Shown: in pieces, positions 8,937 to 17,145 of the stretch | How positions within the stretch are numbered: position 1 is the stretch's first letter | Layout of the letters: each line of letters starts with the position of its first letter | Source of the DNA: Actinoplanes oryzae | Lineage (GTDB): Bacteria > Actinomycetota > Actinomycetes > Mycobacteriales > Micromonosporaceae | DNA length: 63,987 nucleotides | Direction of reading: 5' to 3' | NCBI RefSeq assembly: GCF_030757795.1 | Contig: NZ_JAUQWH010000036.1 | Coordinates: forward strand, 1-63,987 | Program-made: the position numbers and the translations under genes | The notes under the pieces: model-generated | Told to the model about the DNA's origin: nothing | The model's input: only the letters and a program-made list of their open reading frames with translations | The model's database searches: none

Positions 8937-10265
8937 GTGGCAGGCAAGATCACGGGTCAGCACTGGATGTACAAATGGATCGACGAATTCGAGATCACAG
9001 ATCTCAGTCGACTTTCCAAGGTGATCAACCTCCCTGAAGCGAGTAACCGTCTCCTTGAGTTGGCGGAGGGTGCTTCCTCGGGTGCGCTTGCGGTGTCCGA
9101 CGTTCCAAGCTCTGGAGCAGTAGTAGCAGGCCTAGGCCTAGATCTAATTTCTCCTGAGACTTGCTCAGATTTCGGCTGTCGATCAAAGATTGCAGACACG
9201 GAGTTTGCGAGCGTTCTCCAGTATTTCGATGTTGCCGTCATGCAAGGCCCTCTGGTCTCAACATACGAACGAGATTACGTAAGTTTACGCAAGACTGATG
9301 ACGCTCAAGAGTTCTTCCACTTGCTACATAATGACGTTCGATTGCTACTTCATATCCGTAAATCTGGACTAGTCAACTACATTATGTTTGACTCTGGTCG
9401 GCCGTGCTACTGCGAGGAGCATCGTCGCCAGCATGCGCTCAGCCTCGGAATGAGCGATTTTATAGATGAAGATAGACTCGCCGTGCTTGCCAAAGAGCTA
9501 AGTGCCTCGGGGGCGATAGATGTCACGCAGACTGGGCCTCGCGAATGGTCCGGCTCTTTCCGTGAGCCGTCATTCACCGGCACTACGGCCGTGACCCTCA
9601 ACCAGAAAACGCGGCCAAAGAAGCAGGTTGTCGCTCTAAAGCTGCTGCAGGGCCAGCTCGACGAGATGGTCTACGATGCAGCGTTCGCCAAGCAGGCCGG
9701 GCTGCCGATCGCATCGCTAGTCGAGCCGCATATGTTCGCCAGGCCATCCGAGTCAGCGGGACTGAATGTAGATGATGTTGCTCTGCGTGTGAAGATTCCA
9801 GCCATTCGCGGGCTTTCCACCGCCGATTTTATTCGTCTGCGCGAGGAGGAATTTGAGAGCTTCCTCGGTCTTCAGGTCTTGATTAGGCAAGCAATCGAGG
9901 AGACCATTCGCGATAACAGTGGCCGTTCACCGGAGGAGACGGCTGACATCGTATGGCAGAACAAAATTCACCCGCAGGTAATAGCACTGAGGCAGAAAAT
10001 TGCCGCGAGCGAGCGAGCCCGAGACCGTAAGCTCGCTGCCGGTGCGACGTTCGGTGCGGCGTCCTTCGCACTTGGCTCAATAGCAACTGCGGTGGCTGCC
10101 AGCGGAGGCCTTCCACTCGTCACGGCGGTTGGCGCTGCAGCGGGGGTCGCAGGAATTTTGCCATCGATGCTGCGCTACCGGGAAAAGCGGATCGAGGAAG
10201 AACAGCAGTTCCAAAGCGAGGGCGCATATTTCGTCTGGAAAGCGCAGACCGCGTCTACTCATTGA
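8937..10265 (+). CDS. Unrecognised membrane-tailed cargo protein of the element
   Basis: A 442-residue protein read from GTG 8937; Met 8967 is an alternative start. Its base composition is visibly lower in GC than the flanks, with many A/T third positions, marking it as foreign DNA. Residues 1-360 are mixed polar and helical. A Cys cluster, GRPCYCEEHRRQH, at about 155-168 could bind a metal. A highly charged helical part (EEEFESFLGLQVLIRQAIEE, then AASERARDRK) leads to two hydrophobic segments near residues 365-410 (FGAASFALGSIATAVAAS and VTAVGAAAGVAGILP) and a charged tail, RYREKRIEEEQQ. I do not recognise the family. A single large cargo gene on a small element is compatible with a defence or toxin role, but this is speculation from position only. 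A terminator-like hairpin follows. Confidence 0.75.
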   Translation: MAGKITGQHWMYKWIDEFEITDLSRLSKVINLPEASNRLLELAEGASSGALAVSDVPSSGAVVAGLGLDLISPETCSDFGCRSKIADTEFASVLQYFDVAVMQGPLVSTYERDYVSLRKTDDAQEFFHLLHNDVRLLLHIRKSGLVNYIMFDSGRPCYCEEHRRQHALSLGMSDFIDEDRLAVLAKELSASGAIDVTQTGPREWSGSFREPSFTGTTAVTLNQKTRPKKQVVALKLLQGQLDEMVYDAAFAKQAGLPIASLVEPHMFARPSESAGLNVDDVALRVKIPAIRGLSTADFIRLREEEFESFLGLQVLIRQAIEETIRDNSGRSPEETADIVWQNKIHPQVIALRQKIAASERARDRKLAAGATFGAASFALGSIATAVAASGGLPLVTAVGAAAGVAGILPSMLRYREKRIEEEQQFQSEGAYFVWKAQTASTH

Positions 10266-10282
10266 TCGGAAAATGCGAGCCC

Positions 10283-10307
10283 CGGACGCTCTTTGGATAG
10301 GCGTCCG
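10283..10307 (+). terminator. Hairpin after the cargo gene
   Basis: CGGACGC and GCGTCCG form a perfect 7-base stem around an 11-base loop, 18 bases after the cargo gene stop. No long T-run follows, which is usual in high-GC actinomycetes. Confidence 0.55.
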
Positions 10308-10400
10308 ACTCCGGCGCACCCGCTGAAACTGCGTTACGGCCTTGCCGGGCCGCGCCGGGAGCGAAGCGGCAGGCGCGGACGGCCGGCAAGGGCGGCGCGC

Positions 10401-11456
10401 ATGCGATACATCGCGCAGGACGGACGGGAGCGGAGCAAGTCGTTCCCGGATCGCAGCAAGCGGCTGGCTGACGACTTCCTTGCGAGCGTGGAAGCCGATA
10501 AGCTGCGCGGCCACTACCTCGACCCCTCTGCGGGAAAGCGGCCCTTCGACGCCTTCGCGGAACAGTGGCTCCGGACGCATCGGCTCGACGAGTCGACGCG
10601 GGTGAGTGTGCGGTCGCGAGTGCGTAACCACATCATCCCGTTCTTCGGCGCACGGCCACTTTCTGCCGCTCAGCCGAGCACGGTGCGGGAGTGGGATGCG
10701 GAACTGATCGACAAGGGGCTCGCTTCGAGTACCCGGGCGGTGCTGTTCGCGCATCTGAGCGCATCTTTACGGCGGCGGTCGACGATGGGCTGATCGCCAA
10801 GAACCCCTGTGCGGCGAAGTCGGTGAGCGCCCCGGTGGTGGCTCAGCGCAAGTTGGTGCCGTGGGAGGCGTCGCGGGTCGCGGCGGTCAGGAGCGCGATG
10901 GCGCCCCGCTACCAGGCCATCGTGGACATCGGCGCGGGCTGCGGCGCCAGGCAGGGCGAGATCTTCGGGCTGTCGCCGGGTGACTTCGACTTCGCCGACG
11001 GCTGGCTCACGGTTCGGCGACAGGTCAAGCGGGTCGGGTCTCACCTAGTGTTCGGGCTGCCGAAGAACGACAAGGAACGGCAGGTCCCCGTTCCTGACCT
11101 CGTCGCTGCTGCGGTGCGCAGCCACCTCGACTCCTGCCCGCCGGTCTCCGTCACGCTGCCGTGGGAGGACCCGGCAAACGGGGCGGCCGTCACGGTGCCC
11201 CTGATGTTCACGACGCTCCGGGGCTCGGCGGTACGGCAACAGGTGGCCGCGAATCAAATCTGGCACCCGGCACTTCGGGCAGCCGGCATCACGCCCAACC
11301 GGGCCGACGGGATGCACGCGCTTCGTCACCTGTACGCGTCGGTGCTGCTAGATGCCGGGAGAGCATCAAAGCGCTGGCGGAGTAGCTGGGGCAGCTGCGA
11401 GAACCCGAGAGCCCGAGAGCCCGGACGGCCCAGGGACGGCCCCAGACCGTGGATGA
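10401..11456 (+). pseudogene. Tyrosine integrase, inactivated
   Basis: The N-terminal part (MRYIAQDGRERSKSFPDRSK onward, with the SAM-like core-binding region LRTHRLDESTRVSVRSRVRN) is in one frame. Around 10753-10765 the frame shifts, and the catalytic domain continues in another. It keeps the first catalytic Arg (GARQGEIFGLSPGDFDF) and the HxLRH box (MHALRHLYASVLLDAG). A second shift at about 11359 leads into ESIKALAE followed by a TAG at 11383-11385, where a Tyr codon is normal (LAEYLG). The segment with the catalytic Tyr is missing: only about 20 codons remain before the DGPGTAP tail at 11424. With three lesions the gene cannot make an active recombinase. Confidence 0.85.
11424..11444 (+). 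repeat. Right copy of the 21-base direct repeat
   Basis: GACGGCCCAGGGACGGCCCCA matches 7965-7985 at 20 of 21 positions. Here it forms the 3' end of the integrase pseudogene and reads DGPGTAP in frame. Confidence 0.6.
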
Positions 11457-11457
11457 T

Positions 11458-13230
11458 CTACGAAAGCGCAAACGAGGGGTGGGGCGGCTGGTTGTAGGCG
11501 GTGTTCTGCCAGGCGAGCGCCAGGCGGTACTGGCTGTCCTGCAGCAGTGTCGTGATCCGGCGGGTCGTGGCGATCGGGGTCGAGTAGATGCGCAGGGCGG
11601 TGTTGTCCGTGGTCGGCCAGATGACTTCCTCGCGCCAGTCGCCGAGGATGTCGCCGGAGAGTGATGGTGTGGCCTTGGTGCCGTTGTTGGAGTGGACGCC
11701 CGCGGCGGTCAGCAGGCGCGTGTCGGCGCTGGTGCCGTACTTGTCGATGCGGGTCTGGTCCAGGAGCTCGCGGACCGGGTCCGCGTCCCACCAGATCAGG
11801 AAGTTGGTGGAGCCCGGCTTGCGGCTCGCGACCACGGCGCCGGAGGGGCTGCGCACGCCGTCGGCCGCCGACGACCACGACTCGGCGCCGGGGCTGCCGG
11901 CCCAGATGTCGCCGGAGACGCCGCGGCCGTTGTCGCCGTTGGCGGGCGTCGACCAGATGATCTGACCGGTACGCGCGTCCGCGAACCACGACGACGGCTT
12001 GCTGGAGTCCTCGTCGACCTTGAAGACCTCCAGCCCGGCGCGGTTCGGATCGAGGTCGCCGACGTGCAGGGCGTCGCCGTGGCCGTACGTGGTGTTCCAG
12101 AGGCGGTTGCTGTTGTCGTCGATCGCCAGCGAGCCGTAGATGATCTCGTCGCGCCCGTCGGCGTCCACGTCGGCGATGGACAGCTGGTGGTTGCCCTGCC
12201 CCGCTGTGCCCGCGTTGGTCGAGCTGCTGCTGTCGAAGGTCCAGCGCCGGGTCAGCGTGCCGTTGCGGAAGTCCCAGGCCACGACCACCGAGCGGGTGTA
12301 GTAGCCGCGCGCCATGATCAGGCTCGGCCGCGTCCCGTCGAGGAAGGCGGTGCCGGCGAGGAAGCGGTCGACCCGGTTGCCGTACGAGTCGCCCCAGCTG
12401 GACACGGTCCCGCGCGGCGGCACGTAGTCGACGGTCGACAGCGCGGCGCCGGTGCGTCCGTCGAACATGGTGAGGTATTCGGGACCCGTCAGGATGTATC
12501 CGCTCGAGTTGCGATAGTCGGCGGTCGAGCTGCCGATGACCTGGCCGGTGCCGGAGACGGTCGCGTCGGCCGTCTTCATGGCCACCTCGGCGTCGCCGTC
12601 GCCGTCGTAGTCGTACACCTGGAATTGCGTGTAATGCGCTCCCGCCCGGATGTTGCGGCCCAGGTTGATGCGCCACAGCCGGGTGCCGTCGAGTCTGTAG
12701 CCGTCGACGTAAACGGGATCGGTGACGCCGGACTGCGAGTTGTCCTTGGCGTTCAGCGGCTCCCACTTGAGGACGAGGTCGAGCTTTCCATCGCCGTCGA
12801 GATCGCCGGTGCTCGCGTCGTTGGCGGCGTACAGGCTGCTGTTGGGATTCTGGATCGGGACGTCCAGATAGCCGTTCGCGAACGAGAGCGAGGGTCCCTC
12901 GGCGGCCTGCTCGCTGCCGTTGACCACGGCCCGCACGGTGTACGACGCCCCGGCCGCCGCCCCGGCGTCGAGGAAGTTGGTCGACCCGGTGACCGGGGCG
13001 GAGGTGACCAGCGTCGATCCACGGTAGACATGGAATCCCACGCCGGCCGGATCGGTGCTCAGCGAGCGCCAGCTGACCAGGTTGCCGGTGCCGGAGCGGA
13101 CGCTGATCAGCCCGCGGTCGAGGCGTTCGGCCTGCCGGGCGGCCTGGGCGGGCAGGGCGTGCACCGCCTCCAGGAGGCCCGCGGCGAGCAGCACCGTGGC
13201 CACCGCGGCGAATCGGGCCTGACGAGCCAT
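11458..13230 (-). CDS. Secreted rhamnogalacturonan lyase (PL11)
   Basis: A 590-residue exported enzyme. ATG 13230 follows a perfect AGGAGGGG ribosome site, and a signal peptide ending near residue 31 (LPAQAA) follows. Calcium-type DxDxDG motifs (STGDLDGDGKLDLVLKWEP, YDYDGDGDAEVAMKTADAT, SIADVDADGRDEIIYG) and LSGDILGDWREEVIWPTTDN are typical of the eight-bladed PL11 propeller. The extreme 3' end (AYNQPPHPSFALS) abuts the integrated element and has a degraded double at 7791-7838, so it may have been supplied by the element. The upstream region carries two CebR-like operators shared with the divergent esterase gene. It degrades the rhamnogalacturonan I backbone outside the cell. Confidence 0.93.
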   Translation of the reverse strand: MARQARFAAVATVLLAAGLLEAVHALPAQAARQAERLDRGLISVRSGTGNLVSWRSLSTDPAGVGFHVYRGSTLVTSAPVTGSTNFLDAGAAAGASYTVRAVVNGSEQAAEGPSLSFANGYLDVPIQNPNSSLYAANDASTGDLDGDGKLDLVLKWEPLNAKDNSQSGVTDPVYVDGYRLDGTRLWRINLGRNIRAGAHYTQFQVYDYDGDGDAEVAMKTADATVSGTGQVIGSSTADYRNSSGYILTGPEYLTMFDGRTGAALSTVDYVPPRGTVSSWGDSYGNRVDRFLAGTAFLDGTRPSLIMARGYYTRSVVVAWDFRNGTLTRRWTFDSSSSTNAGTAGQGNHQLSIADVDADGRDEIIYGSLAIDDNSNRLWNTTYGHGDALHVGDLDPNRAGLEVFKVDEDSSKPSSWFADARTGQIIWSTPANGDNGRGVSGDIWAGSPGAESWSSAADGVRSPSGAVVASRKPGSTNFLIWWDADPVRELLDQTRIDKYGTSADTRLLTAAGVHSNNGTKATPSLSGDILGDWREEVIWPTTDNTALRIYSTPIATTRRITTLLQDSQYRLALAWQNTAYNQPPHPSFALS

Positions 13231-13263
13231 GACCCCTCCTATACATTGACGTTTGTCATTACA

Positions 13264-13276
13264 TGGGAGCGCTCCC
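13264..13276. promoter_or_regulatory. CebR-like operator 1
   Basis: TGGGAGCGCTCCC is a perfect palindrome matching 13 of 14 bases of the known CebR/LacI-type cellulolytic operator TGGGAGCGCTCCCA. It lies 34 bases upstream of the lyase start, in its promoter region. The regulator is not in this window. Confidence 0.75.
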
Positions 13277-13355
13277 GACACTGCCGGGCGGCACCCTCGC
13301 CGTCAAGATGCGGAAATGTGCAGGAAATTTGCAGTTATCAATGCACGGGTGCCGC

Positions 13356-13369
13356 TGGGAGCGCTTCCA
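13356..13369. promoter_or_regulatory. CebR-like operator 2
   Basis: TGGGAGCGCTTCCA differs from the CebR consensus at one position. It lies 51 bases upstream of the CBM2-SGNH esterase start. Two sites in one divergent intergenic region suggest joint sugar-responsive repression of both genes. Confidence 0.75.
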
Positions 13370-13419
13370 TGGCATGCTGCGGCTCTGTCCCCGGCTTCCG
13401 TCGTCCCCGGGAGGACCCC

Positions 13420-14691
13420 ATGAATCCCTTCGCCGCCGACCCCGCATCGCCGCGCCGGCCCACCCCGCCCGCGCCCCGCGCCGCCTCCCCACGCCCGCCC
13501 GCTCCCGCCGCGCCCCGCGCCGCGACCCCGCGTCGGCCCGCTCCCGCCGCGCCCCGCGCCGCCTCCCCGCGCCCGCCTGCCCTCGCCGCCTCCCGCGCCG
13601 CCTCCCCGCGCCGACCGGTCCTTGCCGCGTCGCCGCGCCGGCGTGCCCTGGCCGCGACCTTCGCCGTGGCCCTCGCCTGCACCGCCGCGGCCGTCGCCGT
13701 CGCCTCGCCCGCCTCCCCCGCCACGGCCGCCACCGCCCTCGCCGCCGCCGGGTGCAAGGTGGACTACCAGGTGACCAGCCAATGGCCCGGCGGCTTCGGC
13801 GCCTCCGTCGCGATCACCAACCTCGGCGACGCGGTCAGCTCGTGGACCCTCGCCTTCACGTTCCCGGGCGGGCAGACCGTCACCCAGCTCTGGAACGGCG
13901 TCCACACCCAGTCCGGCGCGAACGTCACCGTGCGCAACGCCGCCTGGAACGGATCCCTCGCCACCAACGCCACGACCACGATCGGCTTCAACGGATCCGG
14001 CTCCGGCGCAGCGCCCACGTCCTTCGCGGTCAACGGCACGACGTGCACCGGCAGCGCCGGCCCGACCACGCCCCCGCCCGCCGGGTCGCCCGTCCGGATC
14101 ATGCCGCTGGGCGACTCGATCACCGGCTCGCCGGGCTGCTGGCGGGCGCTGCTGTGGCAGCAGTTGCCGGCCGACGAGGTCGACTTCGTGGGCACGCTGC
14201 CGGGCCAGGGGTGCGGCTTCGCGTACGACGGGGAGAACGAGGGCCACGGCGGCTATCTCGCCACCAACATCGCCAACCAGGACCTGCTGCCCGGCTGGCT
14301 GGCCGCCACGGATCCCGACGTCGTCCTCATGCATCTCGGCACCAACGACGTGTGGAGCAACATCGCCCCCGCGACCATTCTCGCCGCGTTCACGAAGCTG
14401 GTCGGCCAGATGCGCGCCGCGAACCCGGCCATGAGGATCATCGTCGCGCAGATCATCCCGATGAACCCGTCGACGTGCCCGGAGTGCGCCCAGCGCGTGG
14501 CGGCCCTCAACGCGGCGATACCGGCGTGGGCGGCGGGCCTGACCACCGCGGCGTCCCCGATCACCGTGGTCGACCAGTGGACCGGCTTCGACACCGCCAC
14601 GGACACCTACGACGGCGTCCACCCGGGCGACGCCGGCAACGTGAAGATCGCGGCCCGCTGGCTCCCGGCCGTCCAGGCGGTCCTGCCCTGA
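13420..14691 (+). CDS. Secreted CBM2 plus SGNH-hydrolase esterase with an unusual N-terminal tail
   Basis: A 423-residue protein starting at ATG 13420, after GGGAGGACCCC. Residues 1-75 are an Ala/Pro/Arg-rich, internally repeated tail built from copies of PRAASPRRP-like units. Only at about 76-106 comes a hydrophobic export segment (ALAATFAVALACTAAAVAVA). Residues 112-210 form a cellulose-binding CBM2 with its two bounding Cys. Residues 225-423 form an SGNH hydrolase: GDSITGSPG carries the nucleophile Ser, HLGTNDVW is block III and DGVHPGDAG holds the Asp/His pair. The domain pair suggests a carbohydrate esterase acting on plant cell wall. The gene is divergent from the lyase and probably CebR-controlled. 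I see no ATG or GTG nearer to the export segment, so the tail appears to be real. Confidence 0.88.
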   Translation: MNPFAADPASPRRPTPPAPRAASPRPPAPAAPRAATPRRPAPAAPRAASPRPPALAASRAASPRRPVLAASPRRRALAATFAVALACTAAAVAVASPASPATAATALAAAGCKVDYQVTSQWPGGFGASVAITNLGDAVSSWTLAFTFPGGQTVTQLWNGVHTQSGANVTVRNAAWNGSLATNATTTIGFNGSGSGAAPTSFAVNGTTCTGSAGPTTPPPAGSPVRIMPLGDSITGSPGCWRALLWQQLPADEVDFVGTLPGQGCGFAYDGENEGHGGYLATNIANQDLLPGWLAATDPDVVLMHLGTNDVWSNIAPATILAAFTKLVGQMRAANPAMRIIVAQIIPMNPSTCPECAQRVAALNAAIPAWAAGLTTAASPITVVDQWTGFDTATDTYDGVHPGDAGNVKIAARWLPAVQAVLP

Positions 14692-14858
14692 CGGCCGCGC
14701 CCGGCCCTCGGGCTCGGTGGTCGATCGCGCGCGAGGCACGCAGGCCCGGTGGTCAGCGCCGGCTCAGCGATCAGCGCCAGGCGCGCGGGCTCGGCACCAA
14801 GCGCGCGGGCTCGGCGCTACGGCGCGACGGCGCGGGCTCAGCGGTACGGCGCGCGCAG
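14692..14858. repeat. Imperfect GC-rich repeats between convergent genes
   Basis: Between the esterase and lipid kinase stops, short units of the type GCGCGCGGGCTCGGC recur several times at about 14773-14850. No gene is evident. The region may work as a terminator or be simple sequence drift. Confidence 0.45.
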
Positions 14859-15788
14859 TCAGTGGTCGGGCGTGCCGGGCGGGGCCATCACGCGCAGGGC
14901 GTTGGCGGCCAGGCCGATGCGGATCGGGGTGTGCCCGCGCGGCTCGCCGTCGACCTCGACGCGCGCGGGCCGGTCGGTCTCCAGCCACACCTCGCCCGTG
15001 GCCAGGAACGGGTCGGTGCGCAGGGTGCGGCGATGGCCGGTCGCCGCGTTGCGCGCCGTCTCGCGGAGCAGGCCGCCGCGGGTCGGGCCGCCCACCGGGT
15101 ACGCCACCAGCAGCCGATCGTCCGCCCCGGCGTCCGCGGTGATGGGGCGCCCGGCGTGGAAGCCGCCGTTGGCCACGTACAGCTGGTGGGTGTCGTAGAC
15201 GTTCTCGCGCCCGTCGGCCCGCACGGTCGCGCGCATCGGGCGGTGCCGGGCGAGCAGGGCCAGCGCGGTGGCCGGGTAGGCGAGGCGCCCCACGACGCGC
15301 TTGAGCCGCGGCGGGGCGGCGACCATGATCTCGGCGGACAGCCCGATGCCGACGTGGTTGGTGAACAGCTCGTCCCCGGCGACACCCAGGTCCACGTCCA
15401 CCACCGCGCCGTGGGTGAGCGTGGTGATCGCCTCGTCGAGGTCCAGGGGCACGCCGACCGTACGCGCGAAGTTGTTGGTCGTCCCCAGCGGCAGCAGCCC
15501 GAGGGCGACGTCGCGGTGGGCGAGCATCCGCCCGGCGGTGCTGATCGTGCCGTCCCCGCCGCCCGCGACGAGCAGGTCGGCGCCGGTGGCGAGCGCGGCG
15601 TCGATGGTGCGCTCGAGCTCCCTGGGCCGCTCCAGCGGATGATCGCCGAGCAGCTCGAAACCCGCCGCGAGCAGCCGCTGCCGGGCCTGGTCGTAGAACT
15701 GCCGCCCGCGCCGCGAGTGGGCGTTGACGACGAGCGCGGCCCGCCGGTCGCGGTGGATGGCCTCGGTGAGCTGCTGCTTGGTTCGCAT
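14859..15788 (-). CDS. Diacylglycerol kinase-family lipid kinase
   Basis: A 309-residue protein of the DAGK/YegS catalytic family. The N-terminal domain has AALVVNAHSRRGRQ and the nucleotide-binding glycine loop LLVAGGGDGTISTAGRMLAH, followed by GLLPLGTTNNFARTVGVPLD. The C-terminal part has LYVANGGFHAGRPI and closing beta strands. Family members phosphorylate diacylglycerol or related lipids at the membrane with ATP; the exact lipid is unknown. The start at ATG 15788 fits the family N-terminus. It lies downstream of the PQQ-repeat gene on the same strand with a 30-base gap, so co-transcription is possible. Confidence 0.88.
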   Translation of the reverse strand: MRTKQQLTEAIHRDRRAALVVNAHSRRGRQFYDQARQRLLAAGFELLGDHPLERPRELERTIDAALATGADLLVAGGGDGTISTAGRMLAHRDVALGLLPLGTTNNFARTVGVPLDLDEAITTLTHGAVVDVDLGVAGDELFTNHVGIGLSAEIMVAAPPRLKRVVGRLAYPATALALLARHRPMRATVRADGRENVYDTHQLYVANGGFHAGRPITADAGADDRLLVAYPVGGPTRGGLLRETARNAATGHRRTLRTDPFLATGEVWLETDRPARVEVDGEPRGHTPIRIGLAANALRVMAPPGTPDH

Positions 15789-15818
15789 CGCCCCCGAGCG
15801 TACCGGCCGGGGGAAAGA

Positions 15819-16946
15819 TCACGCGTAGGCGCGGACCGTGGCGCCGTCGGTGAGGTAGAGCCGTCCGTCCGCCACGACGGGCGGCCCGGTCACGGGACGG
15901 AACGGTGCCGAGAGCGCCACGGTCGACCCCGAGGCGGGATCCAGGATGGCCATCGTCGCGCCGGTGGGGACGTACAGGACGGATCCGGCCCGCACCGGAC
16001 GGCCCGGCGCCGTCATGGCCCGCGCCCAGCGGAAGCGGCCGGTCCCGGCGTCGTAGGCACGGACCTGGCCGGGGAAGCTGACGTAGACGCGCCGGTCGTC
16101 CACGGCCACCCCGCCGGCGCGTCCCACGCCCGTCGCCCAGAGGCGCCTGCCGGTGGCGGCCGCGACGACGCGCATCCCGTGGGCCTCGGCGAGGTAGAGC
16201 CGCTCCCCGCCGGGATCCGCCGCCCGCACGCCGGCCGTCGGGATCCGCGTGTGCCAGATCCGTTTGCCGGTGCGGATGTCCAGGAGGGTCCATTTCGGAG
16301 CCGGTACGCCCGGGAACGGATCCCGTCCGGCCGCCGTCACGAGGATCCGGCCGTTCGCGGAGACCGGTCCGGCGATGTCCTGCCACGCGGACTCCCACGC
16401 CGTCGTGCCGTCGGCCACGCGCACGCCGTGCATCCGGTAGGCGATGTCGGAGATGCAGCCGGGACAGTTGCCGCCGGTGACCAGGATGCCGCGGTCGAGG
16501 ACGATGCCGGGCGTACGCCACGAGCCGTACCGCTGCCACCGCAGCGCACCGGTGGCCACGTCGAGGGCGGCGACCCGGGTGTCCTCGTCGGACAGGTGGC
16601 ACGGCTCCTCGACCACGATCAGCAGGTCGCCGGCGACCGCGAGCCGGGCGGCCCGGAAGTAGTAGGTGCCCTGCCACGTCCACAGCCGCGCCCCGGTGGC
16701 GGCGTCGTGGGCGGCGACGCCGTTCGTCGAGCGGTCCAGCAGGAACAGCCGGCCCCCGGCGACCACGGGCGGGACGGGCGGCGCGGCGCACTCGGCGACA
16801 CCGACGGGCGCCGGGATCGTCCACTGGTGGCGCAGTGCGGTGACGGCCGGCGCCGTGGGGTTCCATCCGGTGTTCGCGGGATCGTGTCCGGGCAACGGCC
16901 ACGGGGATCCCGCCAGGACCAGGGCGAGCAGCAGGGACAGCGACAT
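15819..16946 (-). CDS. Secreted PQQ-type beta-propeller repeat protein
   Basis: A 375-residue protein with a short signal peptide (MSLSLLLALVLAGSPWP). Blades repeat the pattern 'value in tract, DAATGARLWTW', seen again as DVATGALRWQRYGSW, DIRTGKRIWHTRIP, AAATGRRLWATGVG and DAGTGRFRWARAMT. This is the outer-membrane BamB/PQQ-like propeller fold, usually found in actinobacteria as extracytoplasmic scaffold or sensor proteins. No catalytic residues of quinoprotein dehydrogenases are visible, so I do not call an enzyme. Confidence 0.85.
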   Translation of the reverse strand: MSLSLLLALVLAGSPWPLPGHDPANTGWNPTAPAVTALRHQWTIPAPVGVAECAAPPVPPVVAGGRLFLLDRSTNGVAAHDAATGARLWTWQGTYYFRAARLAVAGDLLIVVEEPCHLSDEDTRVAALDVATGALRWQRYGSWRTPGIVLDRGILVTGGNCPGCISDIAYRMHGVRVADGTTAWESAWQDIAGPVSANGRILVTAAGRDPFPGVPAPKWTLLDIRTGKRIWHTRIPTAGVRAADPGGERLYLAEAHGMRVVAAATGRRLWATGVGRAGGVAVDDRRVYVSFPGQVRAYDAGTGRFRWARAMTAPGRPVRAGSVLYVPTGATMAILDPASGSTVALSAPFRPVTGPPVVADGRLYLTDGATVRAYA

Positions 16947-16991
16947 GCCGTCAGTCTCGCCGCGCTCCCCGCGCCCCGGCGGCGTTATGCC

Positions 16992-17140
16992 TCACAACAA
17001 CCCGAGCAGCGCGTCCGGCCGGTCCAGCGGAACGATGTGCCCGCATTCGGGGATGAGGAGCCCGCGCAGATCCGCGACATGCGGCTGCAGCTGGCGGTGC
17101 AGGATGTTCCCGACCGGCCGCGCCCCGATCGCGGTCACCC
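16992..17140 (-). pseudogene. Alpha/beta hydrolase, C-terminal remnant
   Basis: The minus strand reads VTAIGARPVGNILHRQLQPH followed by VADLRGLLIPECGHIVPLDR and PDALLGLL, then a stop. GCGH-type spacing with the catalytic His and the terminal PDALLxLL are typical of the last 50 residues of alpha/beta hydrolases. Everything upstream, including the nucleophile Ser, is missing. It abuts, tail-out, the HxlR remnant on the other strand. Confidence 0.7.
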
Positions 17141-17145
17141 GCCGG

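Larger units (their letters stand above)
7838..11484. mobile_element. Degenerate integrative element of about 3.6 kb
   Basis: The segment is bounded by the duplicated lyase 3' ends (7791-7838 and 11458-11504). It contains two small coupled genes, one lower-GC gene of unknown function and a tyrosine integrase pseudogene placed next to the intact target gene, the usual position for an integrase. A 21-base near-identical direct repeat sits just inside both ends. No replication, transfer or relaxase gene is visible, so this is a cut-down or satellite element that can no longer move on its own because the integrase is dead. Exact ends are estimates. Confidence 0.6.

Noticed and set aside
7965..11444. 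21-base repeat as the actual attachment core
   Set aside because: The duplicated lyase 3' end lies outside it and better explains the integration site, so the repeat is kept as a separate, uncertain signal.
11692..13419. Long open frame running into the CBM2-SGNH gene from upstream
   Set aside because: It is antisense to the lyase; the true start is ATG 13420, with a ribosome site and the family architecture downstream.
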